Source: Planococcus sp. (in: firmicutes) (GTDB lineage Bacteria; Bacillota; Bacilli; Bacillales_A; Planococcaceae). From it: a stretch of DNA of 5,596 nucleotides. Both the position numbers and the translations under genes were made by a program. The notes beneath the pieces are model-generated. The model was not told the DNA's origin, did not search any database, and saw only the letters and a list, made by a program, of their open reading frames with translations. The stretch is from contig JASKZU010000299.1 of assembly GCA_030147455.1 (NCBI GenBank), positions 1 to 5,596 of the forward strand. Reading direction: 5' to 3'. Below, piece after piece: positions 1 through 4,921 of the stretch (position 1 is its first letter; every line of letters starts with the position of its first letter).

Positions 1-142
1 GATTGCCGCGATTGAAGGCGACAACCAGCGCATGATGCTGTCTGCTCTTCGCAAGCTGACGCGTTCCGCGCCGTACAATTTGATCGCCAAAAAACGCGAA
101 GCGTCGGAAAAACTGATCGATGCAGAGAAATATGTAGTTTAA
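1..142 (+). CDS. fadE: Acyl-CoA dehydrogenase (FadE-like), C-terminal end only
   Basis: This is the 3' end of a gene that begins before the window. The first complete codon is at position 2, and 46 codons are readable before the TAA at 140-142. The tail reads IAAIEGDNQRMMLSALRKL and ends in KLIDAEKYVV. It is a basic, helical, Ala/Lys/Glu-rich segment like the C-terminal extension of the large (about 590-residue) Bacillus FadE acyl-CoA dehydrogenases, which perform the first, FAD-dependent step of fatty acid beta-oxidation in the cytoplasm. No catalytic residues lie in this fragment, so the name rests on the tail plus gene order: in Bacillus subtilis fadE (yusJ) is followed by yusI and gcvH, as here. 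It is followed by a strong terminator, so it is probably the last gene of a fad operon. The truncation is only the window edge. Confidence 0.75.
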   Translation, partial: IAAIEGDNQRMMLSALRKLTRSAPYNLIAKKREASEKLIDAEKYVV

Positions 143-206
143 TTGGTACTGGGAATTAGAGATAAATGATGGACCAAATGCATTGATCGTCTAGCGGCAA
201 TAGTGG

Positions 207-236
207 AGCGGGAACAGTTTTGTTCCCGCTTTTTTT
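207..236 (+). terminator. Factor-independent terminator after fadE
   Basis: A perfect 9-bp stem, AGCGGGAAC (207-215) with GTTCCCGCT (222-230), can be extended by an A216-T221 pair to leave a GTTT loop. It is followed by a T run to 236. It lies 64 nt after the fadE stop and separates the fad transcript from yusI. Confidence 0.93.
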
Positions 237-254
237 AGTGGAGATGCGTTCAAG

Positions 255-283
255 TCGACGGTTTTGGAGCTTTTTGATATGCT
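255..283 (+). promoter_or_regulatory. Candidate SigA promoter for yusI (and possibly gcvH)
   Basis: TCGACG (255-260) resembles a -35 box at 4 of 6 positions. A 17-nt spacer leads to TATGCT (278-283), 4 of 6 against TATAAT. The dinucleotide TG at 275-276 gives an extended -10 (TGnTATGCT), common in Gram-positive promoters. Transcription would start near 290, just before the yusI ribosome binding site, so the leader would be very short. The position just after a strong terminator supports the need for a promoter here. It is a by-eye match only. Confidence 0.4.
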
Positions 284-296
284 TGCATTGAATGTT

Positions 297-304
297 AGGA
301 GGAG
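297..304 (+). promoter_or_regulatory. Shine-Dalgarno that sets the yusI start
   Basis: AGGAGGAG lies 7 nt (counting from the AGGAGG core) before the ATG at 310. An in-frame ATG at 292 lies upstream of this site and has no comparable SD of its own, so the 310 start is preferred and the six residues MLGGDN are not part of the protein. Confidence 0.85.
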
Positions 305-309
305 ACAAC

Positions 310-663
310 ATGATCCACTATTATGCATACCCGAAATGTTCTACATGCCGAAACGGCAAAAAATGGCTGGAAGCGAACGATCAAGAGTTCAACTATATCG
401 ATATCTCACAAAATCCGCCTTCTGCTGCAGAACTAAAAAAAATTCATGAAACAACAGGCATTGAATTAAAGAAATTTTTTAATACAAGCGGACAGAAATA
501 CCGCGAGCTTGGACTGAAGGAAAAACTGCCCGCCATGTCGGAAAGTCAACAGTATGAACTGCTTGCCTCGGACGGTATGCTGATCAAACGGCCGCTCGCT
601 TGGGACGGTACTCAAGCAACACTTGGCTTTAAGGAAGATGCGTTTGCGGAGGCGTGGAACTGA
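310..663 (+). CDS. yusI: Spx/ArsC-family thioredoxin-fold protein YusI
   Basis: The product is a 117-residue cytoplasmic protein of the Spx/arsenate-reductase-like family, the usual length for that group. It opens with a beta strand and YPKCSTC, giving a CxxC at C10 and C13. The conserved family blocks FNTSG (about 58-62), YREL and LIKRPL follow, the last being the ArsC/Spx 'KRP' region, and GFKED lies near the C-terminus. In Spx the CxxC is a redox switch; in ArsC a single N-terminal Cys is catalytic. Which applies here cannot be read from sequence, and automatic 'arsenate reductase' labels for this family are usually unreliable. No ars genes are nearby. The context, between fadE and gcvH, is the same as B. 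subtilis yusI. No terminator is seen before gcvH, 77 nt downstream, so the two may share a transcript. The biological role is not known to me. Confidence 0.9.
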   Translation: MIHYYAYPKCSTCRNGKKWLEANDQEFNYIDISQNPPSAAELKKIHETTGIELKKFFNTSGQKYRELGLKEKLPAMSESQQYELLASDGMLIKRPLAWDGTQATLGFKEDAFAEAWN

Positions 664-740
664 CAGTTCTGCTATCTTGTTTTTCAAGGCTGGATATGGC
701 AAACTTAAGTTGAGTTTATTACATATTTGGAGGGGTTTGG

Positions 741-1121
741 ATGAGCACACCACAAGAGCTTCGCTATTCAAAAGAACATGAATGGGTTAAAGTCGAAGAT
801 GGCAAAGCACGCATCGGCATTACCCATTTTGCGCAGGACGAACTTGGAGACATCGTATTTGTCGAGCTGCCGCAAGTTGGCGACCAACTGAAAAAAGACG
901 AGCCGTTCGGCAGTGTGGAATCGGTTAAAACGGTTTCTGAATTGTATGCACCGGTTAGCGGAACGATTGTCGAAGTCAACTCCGATTTGGAGGACAACCC
1001 GGAATTCGTCAACGAATCCCCATACGAGCAAGCGTGGATGGTCGTGATCGAAGCTCCTTCCGAAGACGAAATCAACGGATTGATGTCCGCTGACGAATAC
1101 AAAGAAATGACAAACGAGTAA
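741..1121 (+). CDS. gcvH: Glycine cleavage system H protein (lipoyl carrier)
   Basis: This is a 126-residue lipoyl-domain protein, the full usual length. The family signature is clear: the N-terminal YSKEHEWV, then GITHFAQDELGDIVFVELP, then the lipoyl hairpin with SVESVKTVSELYAPVSG, in which K63 is the lipoylated lysine, and the C-terminal NESPYEQAWM block. GcvH shuttles the aminomethyl group between the P, T and L proteins of glycine cleavage in the cytoplasm. In Bacillus it is also known as the obligatory relay for lipoate synthesis: LipM loads octanoate on it and LipL moves it to the 2-oxoacid dehydrogenase E2 subunits. No gcvT or gcvP lies beside it, which fits the relay role. The ATG at 741 is preceded by GGAGGGG (729-735). 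A terminator follows directly. I saw no convincing promoter in the 77-nt gap after yusI and no glycine riboswitch. Confidence 0.98.
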   Translation: MSTPQELRYSKEHEWVKVEDGKARIGITHFAQDELGDIVFVELPQVGDQLKKDEPFGSVESVKTVSELYAPVSGTIVEVNSDLEDNPEFVNESPYEQAWMVVIEAPSEDEINGLMSADEYKEMTNE

Positions 1122-1128
1122 GTTCCAG

Positions 1129-1155
1129 AAGCGCCTATTTTTCGGCGCTTTTTTT
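1129..1155 (+). terminator. Factor-independent terminator after gcvH
   Basis: The stem AAGCGCC (1129-1135) pairs with GGCGCTT (1144-1150) around an 8-nt T-rich loop, with a T run to 1155. The stem starts 7 nt after the gcvH stop. It is short (five GC-rich pairs plus two A-T), so some read-through into yusF is possible; yusF begins only about 30 nt later. Confidence 0.87.
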
Positions 1156-1171
1156 CATAGACTGATGCCCT

Positions 1172-1177
1172 AGGGGG
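1172..1177 (+). promoter_or_regulatory. Shine-Dalgarno deciding between two yusF starts
   Basis: AGGGGG sits 7 nt before the ATG at 1185 but only 4 nt before the in-frame GTG at 1182. Spacing and codon preference favour ATG 1185. The choice changes the protein by a single residue. Confidence 0.65.
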
Positions 1178-1184
1178 AAAAGTG

Positions 1185-1547
1185 ATGGAGAAAGTGATTG
1201 TGGTGGAAGGCAGAAGCGACAAAACCCGGATTGCGCCCTTGATTGCAGAACCCGTGACGATTCTTTGCACAAATGGTACAGTTAGTGCAACAAGACTTGA
1301 GGAAATGCTGCTGCCGTTCGAAGGCCAGGACATTATCGTTTTGGTGGACGCGGACAGCTCAGGCGAAAAACTGCGCAAACTCATCAAACGCGAGTTTCCG
1401 GAAGCACGCCATTTCCATATCGACCGCAGCTATAAAGAAGTGGCAACAACCCCACTGAAAAAGCTCATTGACGTACTCATTGCGGCAGATGTACGAGTCT
1501 TTAATCCAGTAGTAAGGAATGACTGTTATGAACGAATGGACACATAA
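1185..1547 (+). CDS. yusF: Small Toprim-domain protein YusF
   Basis: The product is a 120-residue protein made almost entirely of a Toprim fold. The first motif is IVVEGRSDK with the metal-binding/catalytic glutamate E8. The second is IIVLVDADSSGEKLRKLIKREFP with the DxD pair D55 and D57. These acidic residues bind Mg2+ in primases, topoisomerases, OLD nucleases and RNase M5. The opening resembles that of RNase M5, but the M5 C-terminal domain is absent. It is a conserved unknown in Bacillales. The last seven codons overlap the yusE start, so the two are probably translationally coupled. The start could alternatively be GTG 1182. The final residues (RNDCYERMDT) are encoded over the yusE SD and start and look unconstrained. 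B. subtilis yusG, expected between gcvH and this gene, is not present. The function is unproven: nucleic acid cleavage or binding is an inference from the fold. Confidence 0.88.
   Translation: MEKVIVVEGRSDKTRIAPLIAEPVTILCTNGTVSATRLEEMLLPFEGQDIIVLVDADSSGEKLRKLIKREFPEARHFHIDRSYKEVATTPLKKLIDVLIAADVRVFNPVVRNDCYERMDT
1514..1518 (+). promoter_or_regulatory. Shine-Dalgarno deciding the yusE start, inside yusF
   Basis: AAGGA is followed immediately by an in-frame ATG at 1519 (no spacing, unusable) and, after 9 nt, by the ATG at 1528. The 1528 start is therefore preferred, removing the residues MTV from the longest reading. Confidence 0.7.
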
Positions 1548-1851
1548 AGAATGGCTGAAGGCCATGAATACAGAAGGCGCAGCAGCCTTTTACCTTTATA
1601 CGCCGATGTGCGGGACTTGCCAGGTAGCCAGCAAGATGCTGAATGTGGTAACTGAATTGCTTCCTGACTTAGAGATTGGAAAAGCGAACCTGAATTTTGT
1701 ACAGGAAGTGGCAGCACTATATGAAGTAGAAAGCGTACCGTGCTTGTTGATTTCAGAAGGCGGAAAGTTGAAAGAAAAAGTATATGCATTTCAATCGGTC
1801 CCGTATTTGTATGATAAATTAAAAACAGTTGACGAATATAGTCGGCCATGA
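1528..1851 (+). CDS. yusE: Thioredoxin-like protein YusE
   Basis: The product is a 107-residue thioredoxin-fold protein, close to the usual length for a stand-alone thioredoxin. AAAFYLYTPMCGTCQ supplies the beta strand and a CGTC active site (about C27 and C30) in place of the WCGPC of classical thioredoxin. VESVPCLLI carries the expected cis-proline loop before the last strands. There is no signal peptide or membrane segment, so it is cytoplasmic. The family member in B. subtilis is YusE, in the same place. The partner is unknown; a thiol-disulfide role is inferred from the motif. It is coupled to yusF by overlap. No terminator of its own is visible: transcripts leaving yusE run into the S-box leader, whose terminator can end them when SAM is high. 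The extra cysteine next to the cis-Pro (VPC) is a small peculiarity. Confidence 0.9.
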   Translation: MNEWTHKEWLKAMNTEGAAAFYLYTPMCGTCQVASKMLNVVTELLPDLEIGKANLNFVQEVAALYEVESVPCLLISEGGKLKEKVYAFQSVPYLYDKLKTVDEYSRP

Positions 1852-1857
1852 TAGATT
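1829..1857 (+). promoter_or_regulatory. Candidate SigA promoter of the metNPQ operon
   Basis: TTGACG (1829-1834, 5 of 6) is separated by exactly 17 nt from TAGATT (1852-1857, 4 of 6), with an A-rich tract just upstream (1819-1826). The start would be near 1863-1866, about 22 nt before the riboswitch P1 helix, the usual arrangement. The -35 box lies within the last codons of yusE. It is a by-eye match. Confidence 0.5.
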
Positions 1858-1886
1858 TAAATTCTGAAATTAACTTTATAGCGTCA

Positions 1887-1991
1887 CTCTTATTAAGAGA
1901 GGTGGAGGGAAGTGCCCGATGAAGCCCGGCAACCGTCATGAAAATGAAATGGTGCCAAGTCACTCAAAGCGAACGCTTTGAAAGATGAGAG
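1887..1991 (+). promoter_or_regulatory. SAM-I (S-box) riboswitch aptamer
   Basis: The conserved S-box core is obvious: TTATTAAGAGAGGTGGAGGG, then GCCCGATGAAGCCCGGCAAC, then GGTGCCAA. Helix P1 forms between 1887-1893 (CTCTTAT) and 1985-1991 (ATGAGAG). P4 is TCAAAGC (1964-1970) with GCTTTGA (1975-1981) around a GAAC loop. P3 is the ACCGTCAT/ATGGT hairpin near 1932-1954. The GATGA kink-turn element is at 1918-1922. S-adenosylmethionine binding stabilises P1 and so favours the downstream terminator. It sits immediately ahead of the methionine importer metNPQ, the expected target in Bacillales. Confidence 0.97.
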
Positions 1992-2016
1992 AACGGTTTA
2001 GTGTGTTAACACCTGC

Positions 2017-2050
2017 GCCTTTCTGCTTGTCTGAGCAGAAAGGCTTTTTT
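2017..2050 (+). terminator. Riboswitch-controlled terminator before metN
   Basis: A perfect 11-bp stem pairs GCCTTTCTGCT (2017-2027) with AGCAGAAAGGC (2034-2044) around a 6-nt loop, followed by six T (2045-2050). The competing antiterminator is probably 1990-1996 (AGAACGG, overlapping the 3' strand of P1) with 2018-2024 (CCTTTCT), with one C-T mismatch. A palindrome, GTGTTAACAC (2003-2012), lies in the loop of that structure. Bound SAM holds P1, frees 2018-2024 and lets this terminator form. Confidence 0.95.
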
Positions 2051-2133
2051 GTTTTCAATTGCCTAAGCGGATTTATTGAAAAGAAAAGCAGACGCAATAC
2101 ATCGCAGAACTAGATTTAGGAGAGTGTCCAATC

Positions 2134-3159
2134 ATGATTGAATTAAAAGGATTGACCAAAATATTCGACACTGGAAAAGCACGACTTACTGCTGTCGACC
2201 ATATTGACCTGTCAATACCGTCTGGAGAAATATTTGGCATCATCGGCTATAGCGGAGCCGGCAAAAGTACGCTGATCCGTTTATTGAACGGTTTGGAAAA
2301 ACCGACCGGCGGTGCAGTGGAAATCAATGGCCAAAGCATCACCGCCATCTCAGGCGGGAAACTGAGAGCCGCGCGCCAGAAAGTCAGCATGATTTTCCAG
2401 CATTTCAATTTGCTGTGGTCGCGCACCGTACAGGAAAACATCGAATTTCCGCTGGAAATAGCTGGTGTCCCGAAAGAGCAGCGACGCAAACGTGCATCTG
2501 AACTGATTGAACTGGTCGGTTTGGAAGGCCGTGAAACCGCTTATCCATCCGAACTTTCCGGCGGCCAAAAGCAGCGCGTCGGCATCGCACGCGCGCTTGC
2601 CAACGACCCGGAAGTACTGCTTTGCGATGAAGCAACGTCCGCACTCGATCCGCAAACGACAGATGCCATTCTCGACTTGCTGGTCGATATCAACAAACGC
2701 CTTGGCTTGACGATTGTCCTTATTACGCATGAAATGCACGTCATTCGGAAAATCTGCCACCGCGTAGCTGTTATGGAATCAGGGCGCGTTGTAGAACTGG
2801 GCGAAGTGCTTAGCGTGTTCCAGCATCCCAAAGAAGACATTACGAAACGCTTTGTTGCGCAAGTGACAGAGACGGAAGATTCGGCAGAAACGGTTCGCCA
2901 TTTGCGCGAGCAGTATCCAGAAGGGCAATTGGTGAAGCTGGCCTTTATCGGCGAACAGGCAGAACAGCCGATCTTAACGCGGCTTATCCGTGAGCACAAT
3001 ATCGAAGTGAACATCGTTCACGGGAACATTTCACACACACAGCGCGGTGCATACGGCACGCTTATCCTTCAGTTAAAAGGGGCTTCGGCAGAAGTCGAAA
3101 AGGCGATTGCTTCACTTGCTGCCTATGAAGTGCAAACGGAGGTGATGAGCCATGAGTGA
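2134..3159 (+). CDS. metN: Methionine ABC transporter ATP-binding protein MetN
   Basis: This is a 341-residue ABC ATPase, the usual MetN length, peripheral on the inner face of the membrane, energising uptake of methionine through MetP. The motifs are complete: Walker A GYSGAGKST (38-46, K44), Q-loop Q89, signature LSGGQKQR (141-148), Walker B VLLCDEATSALD (161-172, D165 and E166) and H-loop H199. After the nucleotide-binding domain comes a C-terminal NIL/ACT-like domain (about 265-337, with TQRGAYGTLILQL). In E. coli MetN this domain binds methionine and inhibits transport when internal methionine is high. The ATG at 2134 follows AGGAGAG (2118-2124) at 9 nt. The gene is first in metNPQ, behind the S-box leader, and its last codons overlap metP by 8 nt. 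B. subtilis yusD, expected just upstream, is absent. No key residue is missing. Confidence 0.97.
   Translation: MIELKGLTKIFDTGKARLTAVDHIDLSIPSGEIFGIIGYSGAGKSTLIRLLNGLEKPTGGAVEINGQSITAISGGKLRAARQKVSMIFQHFNLLWSRTVQENIEFPLEIAGVPKEQRRKRASELIELVGLEGRETAYPSELSGGQKQRVGIARALANDPEVLLCDEATSALDPQTTDAILDLLVDINKRLGLTIVLITHEMHVIRKICHRVAVMESGRVVELGEVLSVFQHPKEDITKRFVAQVTETEDSAETVRHLREQYPEGQLVKLAFIGEQAEQPILTRLIREHNIEVNIVHGNISHTQRGAYGTLILQLKGASAEVEKAIASLAAYEVQTEVMSHE
3138..3145 (+). promoter_or_regulatory. Strong metP Shine-Dalgarno inside metN
   Basis: GGAGGTGA is a near-perfect match to the 16S rRNA 3' end. It lies 6 nt before the metP ATG at 3152, within the last metN codons. It fixes the metP start and suggests that metP is translated efficiently, perhaps coupled to metN. 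Confidence 0.85.
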
Positions 3160-3820
3160 GTCGTTGTTTCCGAATGTCAATTGGGAGAATATGTGGGAGG
3201 CAACTGTTGAGACAATTTACATGACTGCCGTCTCTACACTCTTCACATTTATCATCGGCCTTATTCTGGGCGTTATTTTGTTCCTGACCGCACCAAAGCA
3301 GCTGTGGGCAAATAAATTGGTCAACTGGCTGTCTGGAGCATTCGTCAATATTTTCCGCTCGATTCCGTTTATCATCCTGATCATCTTGCTGATCCCATTT
3401 ACGAAGTTTTTAATTGGCACTATCCGCGGGCCGAACGCGGCATTGCCGGCCCTTATCATCGGTGCCGCGCCTTTTTATGCACGCATGGTCCTGATCGCCT
3501 TCAAGGAAATCGATAAAGGCGTCATCGAAGCAGCCCGGTCCATGGGCGCCACAACTTGGACGATTATCCGCAAAGTGTTGCTACCGGAATCCAAACCGGC
3601 TTTAATTTCCGGTATTACGGTGACGGCGATCGCTTTGGTCGGCTATACTGCAATGGCTGGTATCATCGGCGCAGGCGGACTTGGTACGCTAGCCTTCCTC
3701 GACGGTTTCCAAAGAAGCCGCGAAGATGTCACGCTTGTCGCAACCATCCTGATTTTGATCGTCGTATTCGCCATTCAGTTCCTCGGTGATTACTTGACGA
3801 GAAAAGCAGACAAACGTTAA
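3152..3820 (+). CDS. metP: Methionine ABC transporter permease MetP (MetI)
   Basis: The product is a 222-residue integral membrane permease of the MetI type, the usual length. Five hydrophobic segments are visible at about 20-48, 63-90, 96-118, 150-182 and 193-213. The cytoplasmic EAA loop that docks on MetN reads EIDKGVIEAARSMGATTWTIIRKVLLPES (about 119-147, here split as EAA at 126-128 and the invariant G at 132). FRSIPFIILI and GYTAMAGIIGAGGLG are family blocks. It forms a homodimer with two MetN to make the channel for methionine handed over by MetQ. Its start overlaps the metN stop (ATGAGTGA), and an 88-nt gap with a stem-loop separates it from metQ. The charged C-terminus (RKADKR) faces the cytoplasm by the positive-inside rule. 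Confidence 0.96.
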   Translation: MSESLFPNVNWENMWEATVETIYMTAVSTLFTFIIGLILGVILFLTAPKQLWANKLVNWLSGAFVNIFRSIPFIILIILLIPFTKFLIGTIRGPNAALPALIIGAAPFYARMVLIAFKEIDKGVIEAARSMGATTWTIIRKVLLPESKPALISGITVTAIALVGYTAMAGIIGAGGLGTLAFLDGFQRSREDVTLVATILILIVVFAIQFLGDYLTRKADKR

Positions 3821-3841
3821 TCCATAAAATTCAAAGACCAA

Positions 3842-3872
3842 TATAAATCGGGCTCTCTGCCTGTTCTTTATA
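3842..3872 (+). other. Intercistronic stem-loop between metP and metQ
   Basis: The outer helix pairs TATAAA (3842-3847) with TTTATA (3867-3872). The inner helix pairs CGGGC (3849-3853) with GCCTG (3859-3863, one G-T pair) around TCTCT. A small asymmetric internal loop separates the two. There is no T run, so it is not a terminator. It lies in the 88-nt gap before metQ and could be a processing or stability element that lets metQ be expressed above metNP. The function is inferred. Confidence 0.5.
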
Positions 3873-3908
3873 AAACAACACTTAATAGAAGAAAAGGGGA
3901 ATTTTGTA

Positions 3909-4748
3909 ATGAAAAAATTAGTGTTCGGCTCATTTGCAGCAGTATTGGCATTATCCGCTTGCGGCGCAGGAGAAGACAATGCCAGCAACGGTTCTGGTTC
4001 TGGAGAAGAAACAGAAACAAGCACATTAACAGTGGGTGCATCCAACGTCCCGCACGGTGAAATTCTTGAGCAAGCACAGCCGATTTTGGCAGAACGTGGA
4101 ATCGAGCTGAAAATCGAAACATACCAAGACTATATTCTTCCAAACCAAGATCTTGAATCAGGAGATTTGGATGCCAACTACTTCCAGCACATTCCGTACT
4201 TGGAAGGGCAAGTAGCAGACCACGGCTATGATTTCGCCAACGCCGGCGCGATTCACATTGAACCGATGGGCATCTATTCCACAGACGTCAGCTCTTTAGA
4301 TGAGATCCCGGAAAACGGAACCATCTTGATGAGCAACTCAGTGGCTGAACACGGCCGTATGTTGTCGATTCTTGAAGCAGAAGGCTTGATCAAGCTGGAT
4401 GAAAACGTTGAAAAGACAAGAGCAGAAATTAGCGACGTTGTAGAAAATGAGAAAAACATCCAGTTTGAAACACAATATGAGCCGGCATTGCTCGTTCAGA
4501 TGTATGAAGCAGGTGAGGGCGATGCAGTATTCATCAACGCCAACTATGCAATCGATGCAGGGTTGAGCCCGTTAAATGATTCTATCGCACTTGAAGCTTC
4601 TGATTCTCCTTACGCTAACTTGATCGTTGTGCAAGCTGGAGACGAAAACGACGAAAACATTCAAGCGCTTGTTGAAGTATTGACTTCCCAGGAAATTCAA
4701 GACTTTATTCTTGAAGAGTGGGACGGCGCTGTTATTCCAGTCGAATAA
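3909..4748 (+). CDS. metQ: Methionine-binding lipoprotein MetQ
   Basis: The product is a 279-residue substrate-binding lipoprotein of the NlpA/MetQ family, the usual length. The signal peptide (MKKLVFGSFAAVLALSAC) has the lipobox LSAC, so C18 becomes the lipidated N-terminus anchored outside the membrane. A Ser/Gly/Glu-rich linker (about 20-38) precedes the binding domain, which has family blocks SNVPHGEIL (45-53), LDANYFQHIPYL (87-98), GAIHIEPMGIYS (113-124), NSVAEHGRML (143-152), GDAVFINANYAI (204-215) and WDGAVIPVE at the end. It captures L-methionine, and in B. subtilis probably also D-methionine and methionine sulfoxide, for MetNP. The mature part is strongly acidic. AGGGGA (3895-3900) lies 8 nt before the ATG. 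The gene is last in the operon and is followed by a terminator. Confidence 0.96.
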   Translation: MKKLVFGSFAAVLALSACGAGEDNASNGSGSGEETETSTLTVGASNVPHGEILEQAQPILAERGIELKIETYQDYILPNQDLESGDLDANYFQHIPYLEGQVADHGYDFANAGAIHIEPMGIYSTDVSSLDEIPENGTILMSNSVAEHGRMLSILEAEGLIKLDENVEKTRAEISDVVENEKNIQFETQYEPALLVQMYEAGEGDAVFINANYAIDAGLSPLNDSIALEASDSPYANLIVVQAGDENDENIQALVEVLTSQEIQDFILEEWDGAVIPVE

Positions 4749-4760
4749 TAAAAATGCATA

Positions 4761-4790
4761 AAAAGCCATTCCCCCGGGAATGGCTTTTTT
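4761..4790 (+). terminator. Terminator of the metNPQ operon, long stem, probably bidirectional
   Basis: GCCATTCC (4765-4772) pairs with GGAATGGC (4777-4784) around a 4-nt loop. AAAA (4761-4764) faces the T run (4785-4790), and outer arms TGCATA (4755-4760) and TATGCA (4792-4797) extend the helix past a small bulge. The A run on the left side means the hairpin could also terminate leftward transcription. The core stem begins 16 nt after the metQ stop. Confidence 0.95.
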
Positions 4791-4833
4791 GTATGCAGTT
4801 CTAGCTAAATATGGTGAAAACAGAAGGTTGTGC

Positions 4834-4867
4834 AATATTTTTATTTTATTGTAATAATAAAAATATT
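4834..4867. repeat. A+T-only 12-bp inverted repeat upstream of the symporter
   Basis: AATATTTTTATT (4834-4845) is perfectly repeated in inverted orientation as AATAAAAATATT (4856-4867), with a 10-nt centre. All arm bases are A or T. It lacks a GC core or flanking T run, so it is not a normal terminator. It may be a protein site, a bent or UP-like promoter element, or a product of base composition. Confidence 0.6.
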
Positions 4868-4872
4868 TCGCG

Positions 4873-4921
4873 TATGTGAAAAAAGCTATTAGGTTTTCCG
4901 GAAATGTGGTAGTTTCACATA
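4873..4921. repeat. Wide inverted repeat TATGTGAAA...TTTCACATA
   Basis: There are perfect 9-bp arms at 4873-4881 and 4913-4921 with a 31-nt centre; arm centres are 40 bp apart, nearly four helical turns. The right arm overlaps a possible -10 box (CATAAT, 4918-4923). The TGTGA/TCACA halves resemble half-sites of CRP/FNR- or Rex-type regulators, but the wide spacing does not match a single such operator. Confidence 0.5.
4895..4904. promoter_or_regulatory. Small palindrome TTTCCGGAAA, weak CodY-like candidate
   Basis: A perfect 10-bp palindrome lies inside the centre of the wide inverted repeat. Against the CodY consensus AATTTTCWGAAAATT the surrounding 15 bases have five mismatches by my count, so a CodY assignment is weak. 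Confidence 0.2.

Noticed and set aside
292..309. Upstream ATG start for yusI
   Set aside because: The strong AGGAGG lies downstream of it and is well spaced for the ATG at 310.
310..663. YusI as a true arsenate reductase
   Set aside because: Only fold-level motifs are present, the CxxC resembles Spx more than ArsC, and there is no ars operon context.
664..740. Promoter for gcvH in the gap after yusI
   Set aside because: No -35/-10 pair with reasonable spacing scored well by eye; co-transcription with yusI is as likely.
764..1387. 207-codon minus-strand open frame opposite gcvH and yusF
   Set aside because: It is Ser/Thr-rich, typical of an antisense shadow, and spans two conserved genes and a terminator.
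2052..2082. Inverted repeat TTTTCAAT / ATTGAAAA after the riboswitch terminator
   Set aside because: Eight AT-rich pairs with a 15-nt loop are weak and can arise by chance; there is no link to the switching mechanism.
4335..4366. MetQ segment NSVAEHGRML unlike the NDPTNEGRAL of many Gram-negative MetQ proteins, considered as a sign of altered substrate
   Set aside because: As I recall B. subtilis MetQ it has a closely similar NNVAEQGRML, so this is normal for the clade; the arginine of the motif is kept.
4834..4867. AT-rich inverted repeat as a second terminator
   Set aside because: There is no GC core, so the hairpin would be too weak; the metQ terminator is already complete upstream.
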